The notes under the pieces were generated by a model, which was not told the origin of the DNA, searched no databases, and saw only the letters and a program-made list of their open reading frames with translations. Below are positions 10,201 through 17,373 of a DNA stretch of 64,000 nt, piece by piece; the stretch's first letter is position 1; the number at the start of each line of letters is the position of its first letter. Both the position numbers and the translations under genes were made by a program. The DNA is taken from assembly GCA_020635795.1 (NCBI GenBank), contig JACJZD010000001.1, positions 381,001 to 445,000 on the forward strand, written 5' to 3'. This stretch comes from Flavobacteriales bacterium (GTDB lineage Bacteria > Bacteroidota > Bacteroidia > Flavobacteriales_E > Vicingaceae).

Positions 10201-11092
10201 TAATGGTTTTTGAACCTGAATCAACGATTTCATCAATATGATCTTTATCGATAATTGTTTCACGGTCAATAATAACCTCATTTCTTTCGATAGAAACAAC
10301 CTCACCAGTATCTTCATCCACGAAATCTTCAATCCATGTTTTTAATACACGTGCAGCTAATTTTCTACCAATAATTTTTTTCAATCCTGCTTTGCTAACT
10401 TTAACTTCATCAGCTAAGTCGAACAACTCTAAAATTTCTTTATCGGTTTCGAAACCAATAGCTCTAAATAGAGTAGTAACAGGTAATTTTTTCTTTCTAT
10501 CGATATACGCATACATTACGTTGTTGATATCGGTAGCAAATTCTATCCAAGAACCTCTAAAAGGAATTACTCTTGCAGAATATAATTTTGTTCCGTTAGC
10601 GTGGCGACTTTGACCAAAGAATACACCTGGTGATCTGTGTAATTGAGAAACAATAACTCTCTCAGCACCGTTAATCACAAATGTTCCTTTTGGAGTCATG
10701 TAAGGAATGGTTCCTAAATACACATCTTGAACAATTGTTTCAAAATCCTCGTGTTCAGGATCAGTACAATATAATTTCAATTTTGCTTTTAATGGAACAC
10801 TATAAGTTAATCCTCTTTCAATACATTCTTCTATAGAATATCTTGGTGGGTCAACAAAATAGTCTAGAAATTCTAATACGAATTGATTTCTAGCATCAGT
10901 AATAGGAAAATTCTCACTAAACACTCTAAAAAGTCCTTCTTGTTCTCTGTTTTCAGGAGTAGTGTCTAATTGAAAATAACTTTGAAAAGATTTAAGTTGA
11001 ATATCTAAAAAATCTGGGTATGATAACCGATTTTTTGTAGAACCAAAATTTATTCTTTCAGCCTTTTGGTTTTTAACTAACGTTTTATTCAT
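7268..11092 (-). CDS. rpoB: DNA-directed RNA polymerase subunit beta
   Basis: The beta subunit of RNA polymerase (1274 residues), complete, with the start codon at 11092. The rifampicin-binding region is typical: [20 protein letters not shown] around residues 475-494, with D481, H491 and S496 matching the wild-type E. coli positions D516, H526 and S531. No classical rifampicin-resistance change is therefore visible there. The C-terminal [20 protein letters not shown] segment is also intact. It is separated from rplL by a 207-bp spacer with three hairpins, where partial attenuation between ribosomal protein and polymerase genes is plausible. Confidence 0.99.
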   Translation of the reverse strand: [1274 protein letters not shown]

Positions 11093-11127
11093 TAGGTTCG
11101 AATGAGTTTAGTTACTATTAATACTTT

Positions 11128-11150
11128 ATGCCTGAACATAATTTAGGCAT
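11128..11150. repeat. Small hairpin in rpoB leader
   Basis: Inverted repeat with arms ATGCCT (11128-11133) and AGGCAT (11145-11150) around an 11-nt loop. It lies about 36 nt upstream of the rpoB start codon on the minus-strand transcript. It is one of three hairpins in the rplL-rpoB spacer. Confidence 0.55.
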
Positions 11151-11181
11151 CAATTTTACTATAACTCTTTGTAAATCAGCG

Positions 11182-11196
11182 ACTCACTTAGTGAGT
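11182..11196. repeat. Perfect short palindrome in rplL-rpoB spacer
   Basis: Arms ACTCACT (11182-11188) and AGTGAGT (11190-11196) separated by one base. It could be a DNA operator-like palindrome or a small RNA hairpin. No known regulator is recognised. Confidence 0.5.
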
Positions 11197-11237
11197 GCCT
11201 CAGTTTTCCATTCACGAGGAGTATATAAGCACAAAAT

Positions 11238-11279
11238 GGTTTAGACCAAATCCGTCAGTTGACGGATAAGATCTAAACC
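11238..11279 (-). promoter_or_regulatory. Two-stem attenuator-like hairpin after rplL
   Basis: A nested inverted repeat directly downstream of rplL. The outer arms are GGTTTAGA (11238-11245) and TCTAAACC (11272-11279). The inner arms are ATCCGTC (11250-11256) and GACGGAT (11261-11267) with an AGTT loop. No strong T-run follows on the minus strand, so it may be an RNA processing site or a partial attenuator that sets the ratio of L7/L12 to polymerase subunits. E. coli has an attenuator and processing site in the same gap, which supports the inference by analogy. Confidence 0.65.
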
Positions 11280-11299
11280 TATGTTTTGGTTAGTTGAAA

Positions 11300-11680
11300 T
11301 TATTTAATTTCAACTTCAGCTCCAGCTTCCTCTAATTGAGATTTTAAAGCGTCAGCCTCATCTTTAGTTACACCTTCTTTTAATGGTTTTGGCGCAGCAT
11401 CAACTAATTCTTTAGCTTCTTTTAAGCCTAAACCAGTTAATTCTTTAACTAATTTAACAACGCCTAATTTAGCTTGACCACCATTTTTAAGGATTACATC
11501 GAATGAAGTTTTTTCATCACCACCAGCAGTGTCACCACCACCAGCAGCTGGACCAGCTACAGCTACAGCAGCAGCTGCAGGTTCGATACCATATTCGTCT
11601 TTAAGGATTGCAGCTAATTCGTTAACGTCTTTAACTGTTAAGTTTACTAACTGATCTGCAAGTTCTTTTAAATTTGCCAT
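11300..11680 (-). CDS. rplL: 50S ribosomal protein L7/L12
   Basis: A 126-residue stalk protein of the large subunit that recruits and stimulates the translational GTPases. It has an N-terminal dimerisation helix, an Ala/Gly-rich hinge (residues ~33-56), and the C-terminal domain with KLGVVKLVKELTGLGLKEAK and a VDAAPKPLKEGV stretch. It follows rplJ by 60 bp. As is typical for Bacteroidota, the hinge is Ala-rich and Gly-rich. It is complete. Confidence 0.98.
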   Translation of the reverse strand: MANLKELADQLVNLTVKDVNELAAILKDEYGIEPAAAAVAVAGPAAGGGDTAGGDEKTSFDVILKNGGQAKLGVVKLVKELTGLGLKEAKELVDAAPKPLKEGVTKDEADALKSQLEEAGAEVEIK

Positions 11681-11740
11681 TTTATTTTTGATTTAAAATT
11701 TTTAAAATTAATTTATTTGATTATTGTGTGCGTACTTTTT

Positions 11741-12262
11741 TTATTCAGGTCTTTCTGAAAGTGTTTTAACAATTCCTGCAATTTTGCCACCACTTGATTT
11801 AAGTGCTGATACAACATTTTTAGCAGGCGATTGTAATAAACCAATAATATCACCGATTAATTCTTCTTTAGATTTAAGTGCAACAAGTGCATCTAAATTA
11901 GCATCACCAATAAATATAGATTGATCTATAAATGCTCCTTTAAGGACAGGTTTCTCGCTTTTCTTACGAAATTCTTTAATCATTTTCGCTGGTCCGTTTC
12001 CAGTTTCAGCAAACATAATTGAAGTATTTCCTTTAAGTGAAACATACAATTCGTCGTAATTTCCCTCAGCTCTTTCTAGAGCTTTTTTAAGAAGAGAGTT
12101 TTTCACAACTTCCATTTGTATATTATTACTAAAGCAAGTTCTTCTTAACCTTGAAGAGTTTTCTGCATCTAAACCAGCAATGTCAGCTAAATAAAAAATA
12201 TTAGCGTTGTTTAACTTCGCAGTTAAACCTTCAACAAACTGATTTTTTTCTTCTTTAGTCAT
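11741..12262 (-). CDS. rplJ: 50S ribosomal protein L10
   Basis: A 173-residue L10 protein, the anchor for L7/L12 dimers on the large subunit. The N-terminal rRNA-binding half contains YLADIAGLDAENSSRLRR and EVVKNSLLKKALE. The C-terminal helix that binds L7/L12 ends the protein. It lies 27 bp after rplA and 60 bp before rplL in the conserved rplKAJL order. The gap before it is too short for a large separate L10 leader. Confidence 0.97.
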   Translation of the reverse strand: MTKEEKNQFVEGLTAKLNNANIFYLADIAGLDAENSSRLRRTCFSNNIQMEVVKNSLLKKALERAEGNYDELYVSLKGNTSIMFAETGNGPAKMIKEFRKKSEKPVLKGAFIDQSIFIGDANLDALVALKSKEELIGDIIGLLQSPAKNVVSALKSSGGKIAGIVKTLSERPE

Positions 12263-12289
12263 AGTTCTTATTTATAAGTTATAAACTTA

Positions 12290-12985
12290 TTAAACCGTTA
12301 ATGATTTAGGTTCAACTTTAACTCCAGGACTCATTGTAGTTGAAAGCGTAACGCTTTTTACATAGGTTCCTTTTGCTGCAGAAGGTTTAAGCTTCATAAT
12401 TGTTTGAATAAGTTCTTGAGCATTTTCAACAAGTTTGTCAGCTTCGAAAGAAGCTCTACCTACTGTTGTGTGTACTATACCGTACTTATCAACTTTAAAA
12501 TCAATTTTACCTGCTTTTACTTCTGTAACAGCTTTGCCAATTTCCATGGTTACAGTACCAGATTTTGGGTTAGGCATTAATCCTCTTGGTCCTAAAACCT
12601 TTCCTAGAGCACCAACTTTACCCATTACACTCGGCATTGTAATAATCACATCGATATCAGTCCAACCGCCTTTTATTTTTTCAATAAATTCGTCTAAACC
12701 AACATGATCTGCACCAGCTTCTTTAGCTTCAGCTTCTTTGTCAGGAGTACATAATACTAATACACGAACATCTTTACCAACTCCGTTAGGAAGGGCAACA
12801 GTTCCTCTTACCATTTGATTTGCTTTTCTTGGATCAACACCAAGTTTTACAGCGATATCAACAGAAGAGTCGAATTTTGTATAAGTAACGTCCTTAACAA
12901 TTTTTGCAGCTTCATCTAAACTGTACTCTTTTGAAGTATCAAATTTTGATAAAGCTTGTTTCATATTTTTTGTTAATCTTGCCAT
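12290..12985 (-). CDS. rplA: 50S ribosomal protein L1
   Basis: A 231-residue L1 protein of the mobile stalk, which helps tRNA exit, and in many bacteria a translational repressor of the L11 operon. Conserved segments include MRGTVALPNGVGK and GKVLGPRGLMPNPKSGTV. It lies 26 bp downstream of rplK. The gap ahead of rplK contains a hairpin that could be its autoregulatory target (see 13469-13514). Confidence 0.98.
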   Translation of the reverse strand: MARLTKNMKQALSKFDTSKEYSLDEAAKIVKDVTYTKFDSSVDIAVKLGVDPRKANQMVRGTVALPNGVGKDVRVLVLCTPDKEAEAKEAGADHVGLDEFIEKIKGGWTDIDVIITMPSVMGKVGALGKVLGPRGLMPNPKSGTVTMEIGKAVTEVKAGKIDFKVDKYGIVHTTVGRASFEADKLVENAQELIQTIMKLKPSAAKGTYVKSVTLSTTMSPGVKVEPKSLTV

Positions 12986-13011
12986 TGCTTTATAACAATT
13001 AATTTACTTAA

Positions 13012-13449
13012 TTAAGCTGGAAAAGTACCTTTTACGGTAATTCCCATACTTCTTGCTGTTCCTGCTACCATTCTCATAGCTGAATCAATTTTAAAACAAT
13101 TTAAATCCGACATTTTGTCTTCAGCAATTGCTTTAACTTGATCCCACGTTACAGATGCTACTTTTTGTCTATTAGGCTCTGATGAACCTTTTTTGATTTT
13201 TGCAGCTTCCATTAGTTGAATTGCAGCTGGAGGAGTTTTGATTACAAAATCAAATGATTTATCGGCATACACTGTAATTGCAACTGGTAAAATTTTACCT
13301 GCTTTATCTTGTGTTCTACCATTAAATTGCTTGCAAAATTCCATAATGTTCACACCTTTAGAACCTAATGCAGGTCCTACTGGTGGAGATGGATTGGCAG
13401 CTCCTCCTTTAATTTGTAATTTAATTAATCCACTTATTTCTTTAGCCAT
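13012..13449 (-). CDS. rplK: 50S ribosomal protein L11
   Basis: A 145-residue L11 protein, part of the GTPase-associated centre. Typical segments are LQIKGGAANPSPPVGPALGS near the N-terminus and the RNA-binding C-terminal domain with GTARSMGITVKG. It is the first gene of the rplKAJL set and is separated from nusG by 81 bp containing a two-helix hairpin. It is complete. Confidence 0.98.
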   Translation of the reverse strand: MAKEISGLIKLQIKGGAANPSPPVGPALGSKGVNIMEFCKQFNGRTQDKAGKILPVAITVYADKSFDFVIKTPPAAIQLMEAAKIKKGSSEPNRQKVASVTWDQVKAIAEDKMSDLNCFKIDSAMRMVAGTARSMGITVKGTFPA

Positions 13450-13468
13450 TGTATTTACTATTTAGTTT

Positions 13469-13514
13469 GTACTCGTCTCACTTGGAAGCATTATATATGT
13501 GATGAGATTTGTAC
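13469..13514 (-). promoter_or_regulatory. Candidate L1-binding leader hairpin upstream of rplK
   Basis: On the minus-strand mRNA, GTAC...TCTCA pairs with TGAGA...GTAC, giving two short helices separated by a small internal loop, about 20 nt before the rplK start codon. L1 commonly represses the L11-L1 operon through a two-helix, asymmetric-loop mimic of its 23S site, and the position fits. The match to the L1 consensus was not tested, so the role is inference. Confidence 0.4.
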
Positions 13515-13530
13515 GATTAATTACGCATTT

Positions 13531-14082
13531 TTAACTTTCTTTCTCTACTTGTAAGAAACTTAATTCTAATGGTTGTTTTCTACCAAAGATCTTAACCATT
13601 ACTTCTAACTTACGTTTCTCTTCATTCAGTTTTTCAATTGTTCCTGAGAATCCATTAAATGGACCATCAACCACTTTAACATTTTCACCAATAACAAAAG
13701 GAATAGTCATTTCTTCTGTACTTTCGGCTAATTCATCTACTTTTCCTAAGATTCTGTTTACTTCAGATAGTCTTAATGGAAGTGGATCTCCTTTCTTTTC
13801 AGCACCTAAAAATCCAATCACTCCATTTACATTTCTAATTACGTGAGGAACTTCACCAATTAAATCTGCTTCAATTAAAATATATCCAGGAAAAAAACTT
13901 CTCTCTTTGTTTATTTTTTTACCATTTCTAATTTGGTATACTTTTTCTGTAGGAATTAAAATTTGAGATACATAATCAGATAATTTATTTCTTACAATCT
14001 CATCTTCGATGTATTTTTTTATTTTATTTTCCTTTCCACTAATGGCTCTAACTACATACCACTTTTTGCTATTCTCTGCCAT
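13531..14082 (-). CDS. nusG: Transcription elongation/antitermination factor NusG
   Basis: A 183-residue NusG. The N-terminal NGN domain (residues ~6-110, starting KKWYVVRAISGKENKIK) binds RNA polymerase. The C-terminal KOW domain (~130-180) carries the VVDGPFNGFSGTIEKLNEEK motif that contacts Rho or ribosomal protein S10. It lies 6 bp after secE in the conserved secE-nusG-rplK order. It is complete. Confidence 0.98.
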   Translation of the reverse strand: MAENSKKWYVVRAISGKENKIKKYIEDEIVRNKLSDYVSQILIPTEKVYQIRNGKKINKERSFFPGYILIEADLIGEVPHVIRNVNGVIGFLGAEKKGDPLPLRLSEVNRILGKVDELAESTEEMTIPFVIGENVKVVDGPFNGFSGTIEKLNEEKRKLEVMVKIFGRKQPLELSFLQVEKES

Positions 14083-14088
14083 AATTTT

Positions 14089-14280
14089 TTAAAATAACCC
14101 GTAAATGAATTTCATTAAATTACTAAAAGAAGTATCCATTAGATAGATAATTAATGCAAAAATTACTGAAGCAACTAATACTATAACAGCACTACTTTGT
14201 AGCTCTGGCCAAGTTGGCCAAGATACTTTGTTTAGTAATTCGTCAGTTGACTCCTTAATATATGTTCCTATTTTTGCCAT
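14089..14280 (-). CDS. secE: Preprotein translocase subunit SecE
   Basis: A 63-residue single-spanning SecE, the minimal bacterial form. The amphipathic helix YIKESTDELLNKVSWPTWPE (residues ~7-26) with the conserved VSWPT is followed by one transmembrane helix (~30-48). It is the essential partner of SecY in the inner-membrane translocon. It lies between tRNA-Trp and nusG, the usual bacterial context. Confidence 0.96.
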   Translation of the reverse strand: MAKIGTYIKESTDELLNKVSWPTWPELQSSAVIVLVASVIFALIIYLMDTSFSNLMKFIYGLF

Positions 14281-14305
14281 ATAATTTTAATTTCTTTTTT
14301 ACTTG

Positions 14306-14378
14306 CACGGGTGGAGAGACTCGAACTCCCAACCAATGGTTTTGGAGACCACTACTCTACCAATTGAGCTACACCCGT
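14306..14378 (-). tRNA. tRNA-Trp (anticodon CCA)
   Basis: A complete cloverleaf on the minus strand. The acceptor stem is ACGGGTG/CACCCGT with a G discriminator, the anticodon loop is CTCCAAA (anticodon CCA), and the T-loop is GTTCGAGTC. The 3' CCA is not encoded. It lies between tuf and secE. Confidence 0.97.
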
Positions 14379-14397
14379 AAATTTTATAAAGACAAGA

Positions 14398-14422
14398 AAG
14401 GTGTCCCGTATAAGGACACCTT
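14398..14422 (-). terminator. Hairpin downstream of tuf
   Basis: Perfect 9-bp stem, AAGGTGTCC (14398-14406) with GGACACCTT (14414-14422), and a 7-nt loop, 22 nt after the tuf stop. On the minus strand it is followed by TTTCTTGTCTTT, a weak T-tract. It may be a leaky terminator or a processing site that separates tuf from tRNA-Trp/secE. Confidence 0.6.
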
Positions 14423-14443
14423 AACTTGAATTTTAAAATATAA

Positions 14444-15631
14444 CTATTTTATAATCTCAGTTACTTGACCTGCACCAACAGTTCTTCCACCTTCTCTAAT
14501 CGCAAATCTTAAACCTTTGTTAATTGCAACTGGTACAATCAATTTTACAGTAATAGATACGTTATCACCTGGTAAAACCATTTCTCTACCTTCAGCTAAG
14601 AAAATTTCACCTGTTACGTCTGTTGTTCTGATATAAAATTGAGGTCTGTATTTGTTGTGAAATGGAGTGTGACGTCCACCTTCTTCTTTTTTCAATACAT
14701 AAATCTCAGCAGTAAATTCAGAGTGAGGAGTGATTGATCCTGGCTTAGCGATTACCATACCTCTTCTGATATCAGTTTTCTCGATACCTCTTAATAAAAG
14801 ACCTACGTTATCTCCAGCTTCACCTCTGTCTAATATTTTTCTAAACATTTCAACACCAGTTACTGTAGATTGTAATTTTTCAGCACCCATACCTAAGATA
14901 TCAACTGTTTCACCAGAGTTAATAACACCAGTTTCAATTCTACCTGTTGCCACAGTACCTCTACCTGTAATAGAGAATACATCTTCAACTGGCATTAAGA
15001 AAGGCTTATCAACATCTCTTGGAGGCATTTCGATATAAGTATCAACAGCATCCATTAAATCTTGTACTGTTTGAACCCATTTTTCTTCACCATTTAAAGC
15101 GCCTAAAGCTGAACCAGCGATTACTGGAGCATTATCTCCATCGTATTCGTAGAAGCTTAAAAGTTCTCTAATTTCCATTTCAACTAACTCTAATAATTCA
15201 GCGTCATCAACCATATCCACTTTATTCATGAATACAACGATTCTTGGAATACCAACTTGACGACCTAAAAGAATGTGCTCTCTAGTTTGTGGCATTGGAC
15301 CATCAGTCGCAGCAACAACTAAAATAGCACCATCCATTTGAGCAGCACCAGTTACCATGTTTTTAACGTAATCCGCGTGACCTGGACAGTCAACGTGAGC
15401 ATAATGTCTGTTTGCAGTTGAATATTCAACGTGTGAAGTATTAATTGTAATACCTCTTTCTTTTTCTTCGGGTGCGTTGTCAATAGACGCGAAATCTCTT
15501 AATTCACAAAAACCTGCTTTTGCTAATACAGTAGTGATAGCAGCAGTTAATGTAGTTTTTCCGTGGTCAACGTGACCAATTGTTCCGATGTTTAAATGTG
15601 GTTTGGAACGATCATAATTTGCTTTAGCCAT
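14444..15631 (-). CDS. tuf: Elongation factor Tu
   Basis: EF-Tu, 395 residues, the GTPase that delivers aminoacyl-tRNA to the ribosome. The P-loop GHVDHGKT is at residues 19-26, the G3 motif DCPGH at 81-85 with catalytic H85, and the guanine-specificity motif NKVD at 136-139. Domains 2 and 3 follow and end in GGRTVGAGQVTEIIK. It lies in a tRNA-Thr(GGT)-tuf-tRNA-Trp-secE array, the standard bacterial tufB-type context. Only this copy is in the window. Confidence 0.99.
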   Translation of the reverse strand: MAKANYDRSKPHLNIGTIGHVDHGKTTLTAAITTVLAKAGFCELRDFASIDNAPEEKERGITINTSHVEYSTANRHYAHVDCPGHADYVKNMVTGAAQMDGAILVVAATDGPMPQTREHILLGRQVGIPRIVVFMNKVDMVDDAELLELVEMEIRELLSFYEYDGDNAPVIAGSALGALNGEEKWVQTVQDLMDAVDTYIEMPPRDVDKPFLMPVEDVFSITGRGTVATGRIETGVINSGETVDILGMGAEKLQSTVTGVEMFRKILDRGEAGDNVGLLLRGIEKTDIRRGMVIAKPGSITPHSEFTAEIYVLKKEEGGRHTPFHNKYRPQFYIRTTDVTGEIFLAEGREMVLPGDNVSITVKLIVPVAINKGLRFAIREGGRTVGAGQVTEIIK

Positions 15632-15700
15632 GATTTTCGGTTTGTTTATTTATTATACTATTTATATTAACTTTTATTTACTAATTAATCTATGTAATAG

Positions 15701-15772
<72 letters not shown>

Positions 15773-15796
15773 TTTACCGACATACTGAAAAAAAAG

Positions 15797-15870
15797 AGCG
15801 GGAAACGGGATTCGAACCCGCGACCCTCAGCTTGGAAGGCTGATGCTCTAGCCAGCTGAGCTACTCCCGC
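15797..15870 (-). tRNA. tRNA-Gly (anticodon TCC)
   Basis: A minus-strand cloverleaf with acceptor stem GCGGGAG/TTCCCGC, anticodon stem CAGC/GCTG, and loop CTTCCAA giving anticodon TCC. The T-arm is GCGGGTTCGAATCCCGT. It is part of the four-tRNA cluster upstream of tuf. Confidence 0.97.
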
Positions 15871-15888
15871 TAATTTTTCGCATTTTTG

Positions 15889-15970
15889 TGGGGAAAGCAG
15901 GATTCGAACCTACGAAGGCGTGGCCAGCAGATTTACAGTCTGCCCTCGTTGACCGCTTGAGTATTTCCCC
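15889..15970 (-). tRNA. tRNA-Tyr (anticodon GTA)
   Basis: A long-variable-arm (class II) tRNA on the minus strand, 82 nt. The acceptor stem is GGGGAAA/TTTCCCC with an A discriminator. The anticodon loop CTGTAAA gives GTA. The extra arm is GCTGGCCACGCCTTC. Confidence 0.97.
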
Positions 15971-15996
15971 AACAATTTCATTTATTTAAAGAACTG

Positions 15997-16069
15997 AGCC
16001 ACTAGAGGGACTCGAACCTCCGACCGGCTGATTACAAATCAGCTGCTCTACCAACTGAGCTATAGTGGC
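15997..16069 (-). tRNA. tRNA-Thr (anticodon TGT)
   Basis: A minus-strand cloverleaf with acceptor stem GCCACTA/TAGTGGC, anticodon stem CTGAT/ATCAG, and loop TTGTA giving anticodon TGT. It is the first gene of the tRNA-tuf transcript, about 45 nt downstream of a consensus promoter. Confidence 0.97.
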
Positions 16070-16084
16070 TTTTTTTACTACTGC

Positions 16085-16118
16085 AAAAAAAAGCAGACCT
16101 CTTTTTAAAAAGGTCTGC
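16085..16118 (-). terminator. Intrinsic terminator of the xerC-hpf transcript
   Basis: On the minus strand, GCAGACC (complement of 16112-16118) pairs with GGTCTGC (complement of 16093-16099) across a TTTTTAAAAA-containing loop and is followed by eight T residues (16085-16092). It is a strong rho-independent terminator located 55 nt after the hpf stop codon. Its 5' arm overlaps the start site of the tRNA-tuf promoter. Confidence 0.85.
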
Positions 16119-16148
16119 AAATGTATTAAAGTTTTTATATTAATCAAA
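16118..16148 (-). promoter_or_regulatory. Consensus Bacteroidota promoter for the tRNA-tuf operon
   Basis: The minus strand reads TTTG (16145-16148), a 19-nt spacer, then TACATTTG (16118-16125), an exact match to the Bacteroidota TTTG-N19-TAnnTTTG pattern. Transcription should begin around 16112-16114, inside the 5' arm of the hpf terminator, so the new transcript would lack the full hairpin. Confidence 0.8.
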
Positions 16149-16172
16149 TATTAATATTGATTTTTTTTTCAA

Positions 16173-16478
16173 TTACACTTTGTTAAGTTTTTCCTTGTGT
16201 TTTTTTAACTGTCTTCGCAGTGCTTCTACCGCACTATCTGTGGCTTCTTCAAAGGATTTGCATTGTTTTTTTGCAAAGATATCGTTGCCTGGAACTGATA
16301 ATTTAATTTCTGCAATTTTATTTTCGCCTGTACTATTGTTGTCGATTTTAAGAATTACGTCGCCGTCAATTATCTTATCATAGTAATGTCCAAGTTTATC
16401 AACTTTCTCTTGTACAAATTCTAATAGTTTTCTGTCTGCATCAAAATGAAGAGAACTGATTTTTAAATTTACTTTCAT
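16173..16478 (-). CDS. hpf: Ribosome hibernation-promoting factor, short form
   Basis: A 101-residue HPF/RaiA-family protein that binds the 30S decoding region and helps inactivate ribosomes under stress. The family fold is visible in LKISSLHFDADRKLLEFVQE, and the basic C-terminal helix is SAVEALRRQLKKHKEKLNK. It lacks the C-terminal dimerisation domain of long HPF. It lies 13 bp downstream of the xerC-like gene and is followed by a strong terminator. In Flavobacteriales it commonly sits near tuf. The symbol is by family (raiA/yfiA is an alternative name). Confidence 0.9.
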   Translation of the reverse strand: MKVNLKISSLHFDADRKLLEFVQEKVDKLGHYYDKIIDGDVILKIDNNSTGENKIAEIKLSVPGNDIFAKKQCKSFEEATDSAVEALRRQLKKHKEKLNKV

Positions 16479-16491
16479 ATAACCTCCTATT

Positions 16492-17373
16492 TTAGGCTTT
16501 TGGATGTGCCTGTTTGTGAATGTTTTTTAATTTTTCTATTGTATTATGTGTGTAAACTTGGGTTGCTGATAAATTGCTGTGCCCAAGTATTTCTTTTATT
16601 GTGTTTAAATCAGCCCCATTATTAAGCATGTGTGTTGCAAAAGTATGTCGTAATATATGTGGGCTTTTTTTATCTTTACTTGTTATTGTACTAAGGTAAG
16701 AATTTACTATACGGTAGACAAGTTTCTGATATATTTTTTTTCCTTTTTCCGTTAGGAATAATAGTTCATTGTTACCGAATTCTTTGTCTTTCAGTTCAAT
16801 ATATTGTACAAGTTTATTTTTGAAATTTAATGTAATTGGTATTATACGTTCTTTATTTCTTTTACCAATTACTTTAATCTGATTTAGTGATAAATTTATT
16901 GAACTTGTTTCTAGTGATGTTAGTTCTGAAAGTCTCATACCAGTAGAGTAAAAAAGTTCTAGTATTATCATATCTCTTGCTCCAACATAATTATTGGAAA
17001 ATAAATCTGGATTAAATAGTTCAACTGTTTCTTCTTGTTTTAAGAATACGGGTAGGGGTTTGTTGGTTTTAGGTGTAATAATTTTAGCAAAAGGATTTCC
17101 TGTAACAAATCCGTTTTTTTTTAAATACTTGAAATAGGTTTTAATGCTAGAAATTTTTCGAATAATTGTTCTGTTAGTTTGTTCGTTTTCTTTTAAGTAA
17201 ACAAGCCATGAACGAATTATTGTTGAGGTAATTTCTTTTGAGTCGGTAATTTGGTAGGTAGAGGAGGAGTAATCAAAAAGTTGTTCTAAATCTTTTTTAT
17301 AGGCAGTAACTGTATTTAAAGAATACCTTTTTTGGTGCTGAAGGTAATTTATAAATGGTTCAATTTTATCCAT
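16492..17373 (-). CDS. xerC: Tyrosine recombinase, XerC/XerD type
   Basis: A 293-residue site-specific recombinase, the usual length for chromosome-dimer resolution enzymes. The N-terminal SAM-like core-binding domain covers residues ~1-90. The catalytic domain has R147 (STGMRLSEL), H239 and R242 (HILRHTFATHML), H265 (LGHSNLS) and nucleophile Y274. It is located between rpsU and hpf, a chromosomal rather than mobile context. Its ATG directly abuts the T-tract of the rpsU terminator, so expression may depend on read-through. XerC versus XerD cannot be decided without a tree. Confidence 0.88.
   Translation of the reverse strand: MDKIEPFINYLQHQKRYSLNTVTAYKKDLEQLFDYSSSTYQITDSKEITSTIIRSWLVYLKENEQTNRTIIRKISSIKTYFKYLKKNGFVTGNPFAKIITPKTNKPLPVFLKQEETVELFNPDLFSNNYVGARDMIILELFYSTGMRLSELTSLETSSINLSLNQIKVIGKRNKERIIPITLNFKNKLVQYIELKDKEFGNNELLFLTEKGKKIYQKLVYRIVNSYLSTITSKDKKSPHILRHTFATHMLNNGADLNTIKEILGHSNLSATQVYTHNTIEKLKNIHKQAHPKA

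Noticed and set aside
9774..10332. Two long open frames (plus and alternative minus frame) within rpoB
   Set aside because: They overlap the intact, well-conserved rpoB reading frame and have no recognisable products. AT-rich codon use creates such shadows.
16492..17373. Integrase of a mobile element next to a tRNA cluster
   Set aside because: The length and motifs are those of chromosomal XerC/XerD. No attachment-site repeats flank the tRNA genes and no phage or conjugative genes are nearby.
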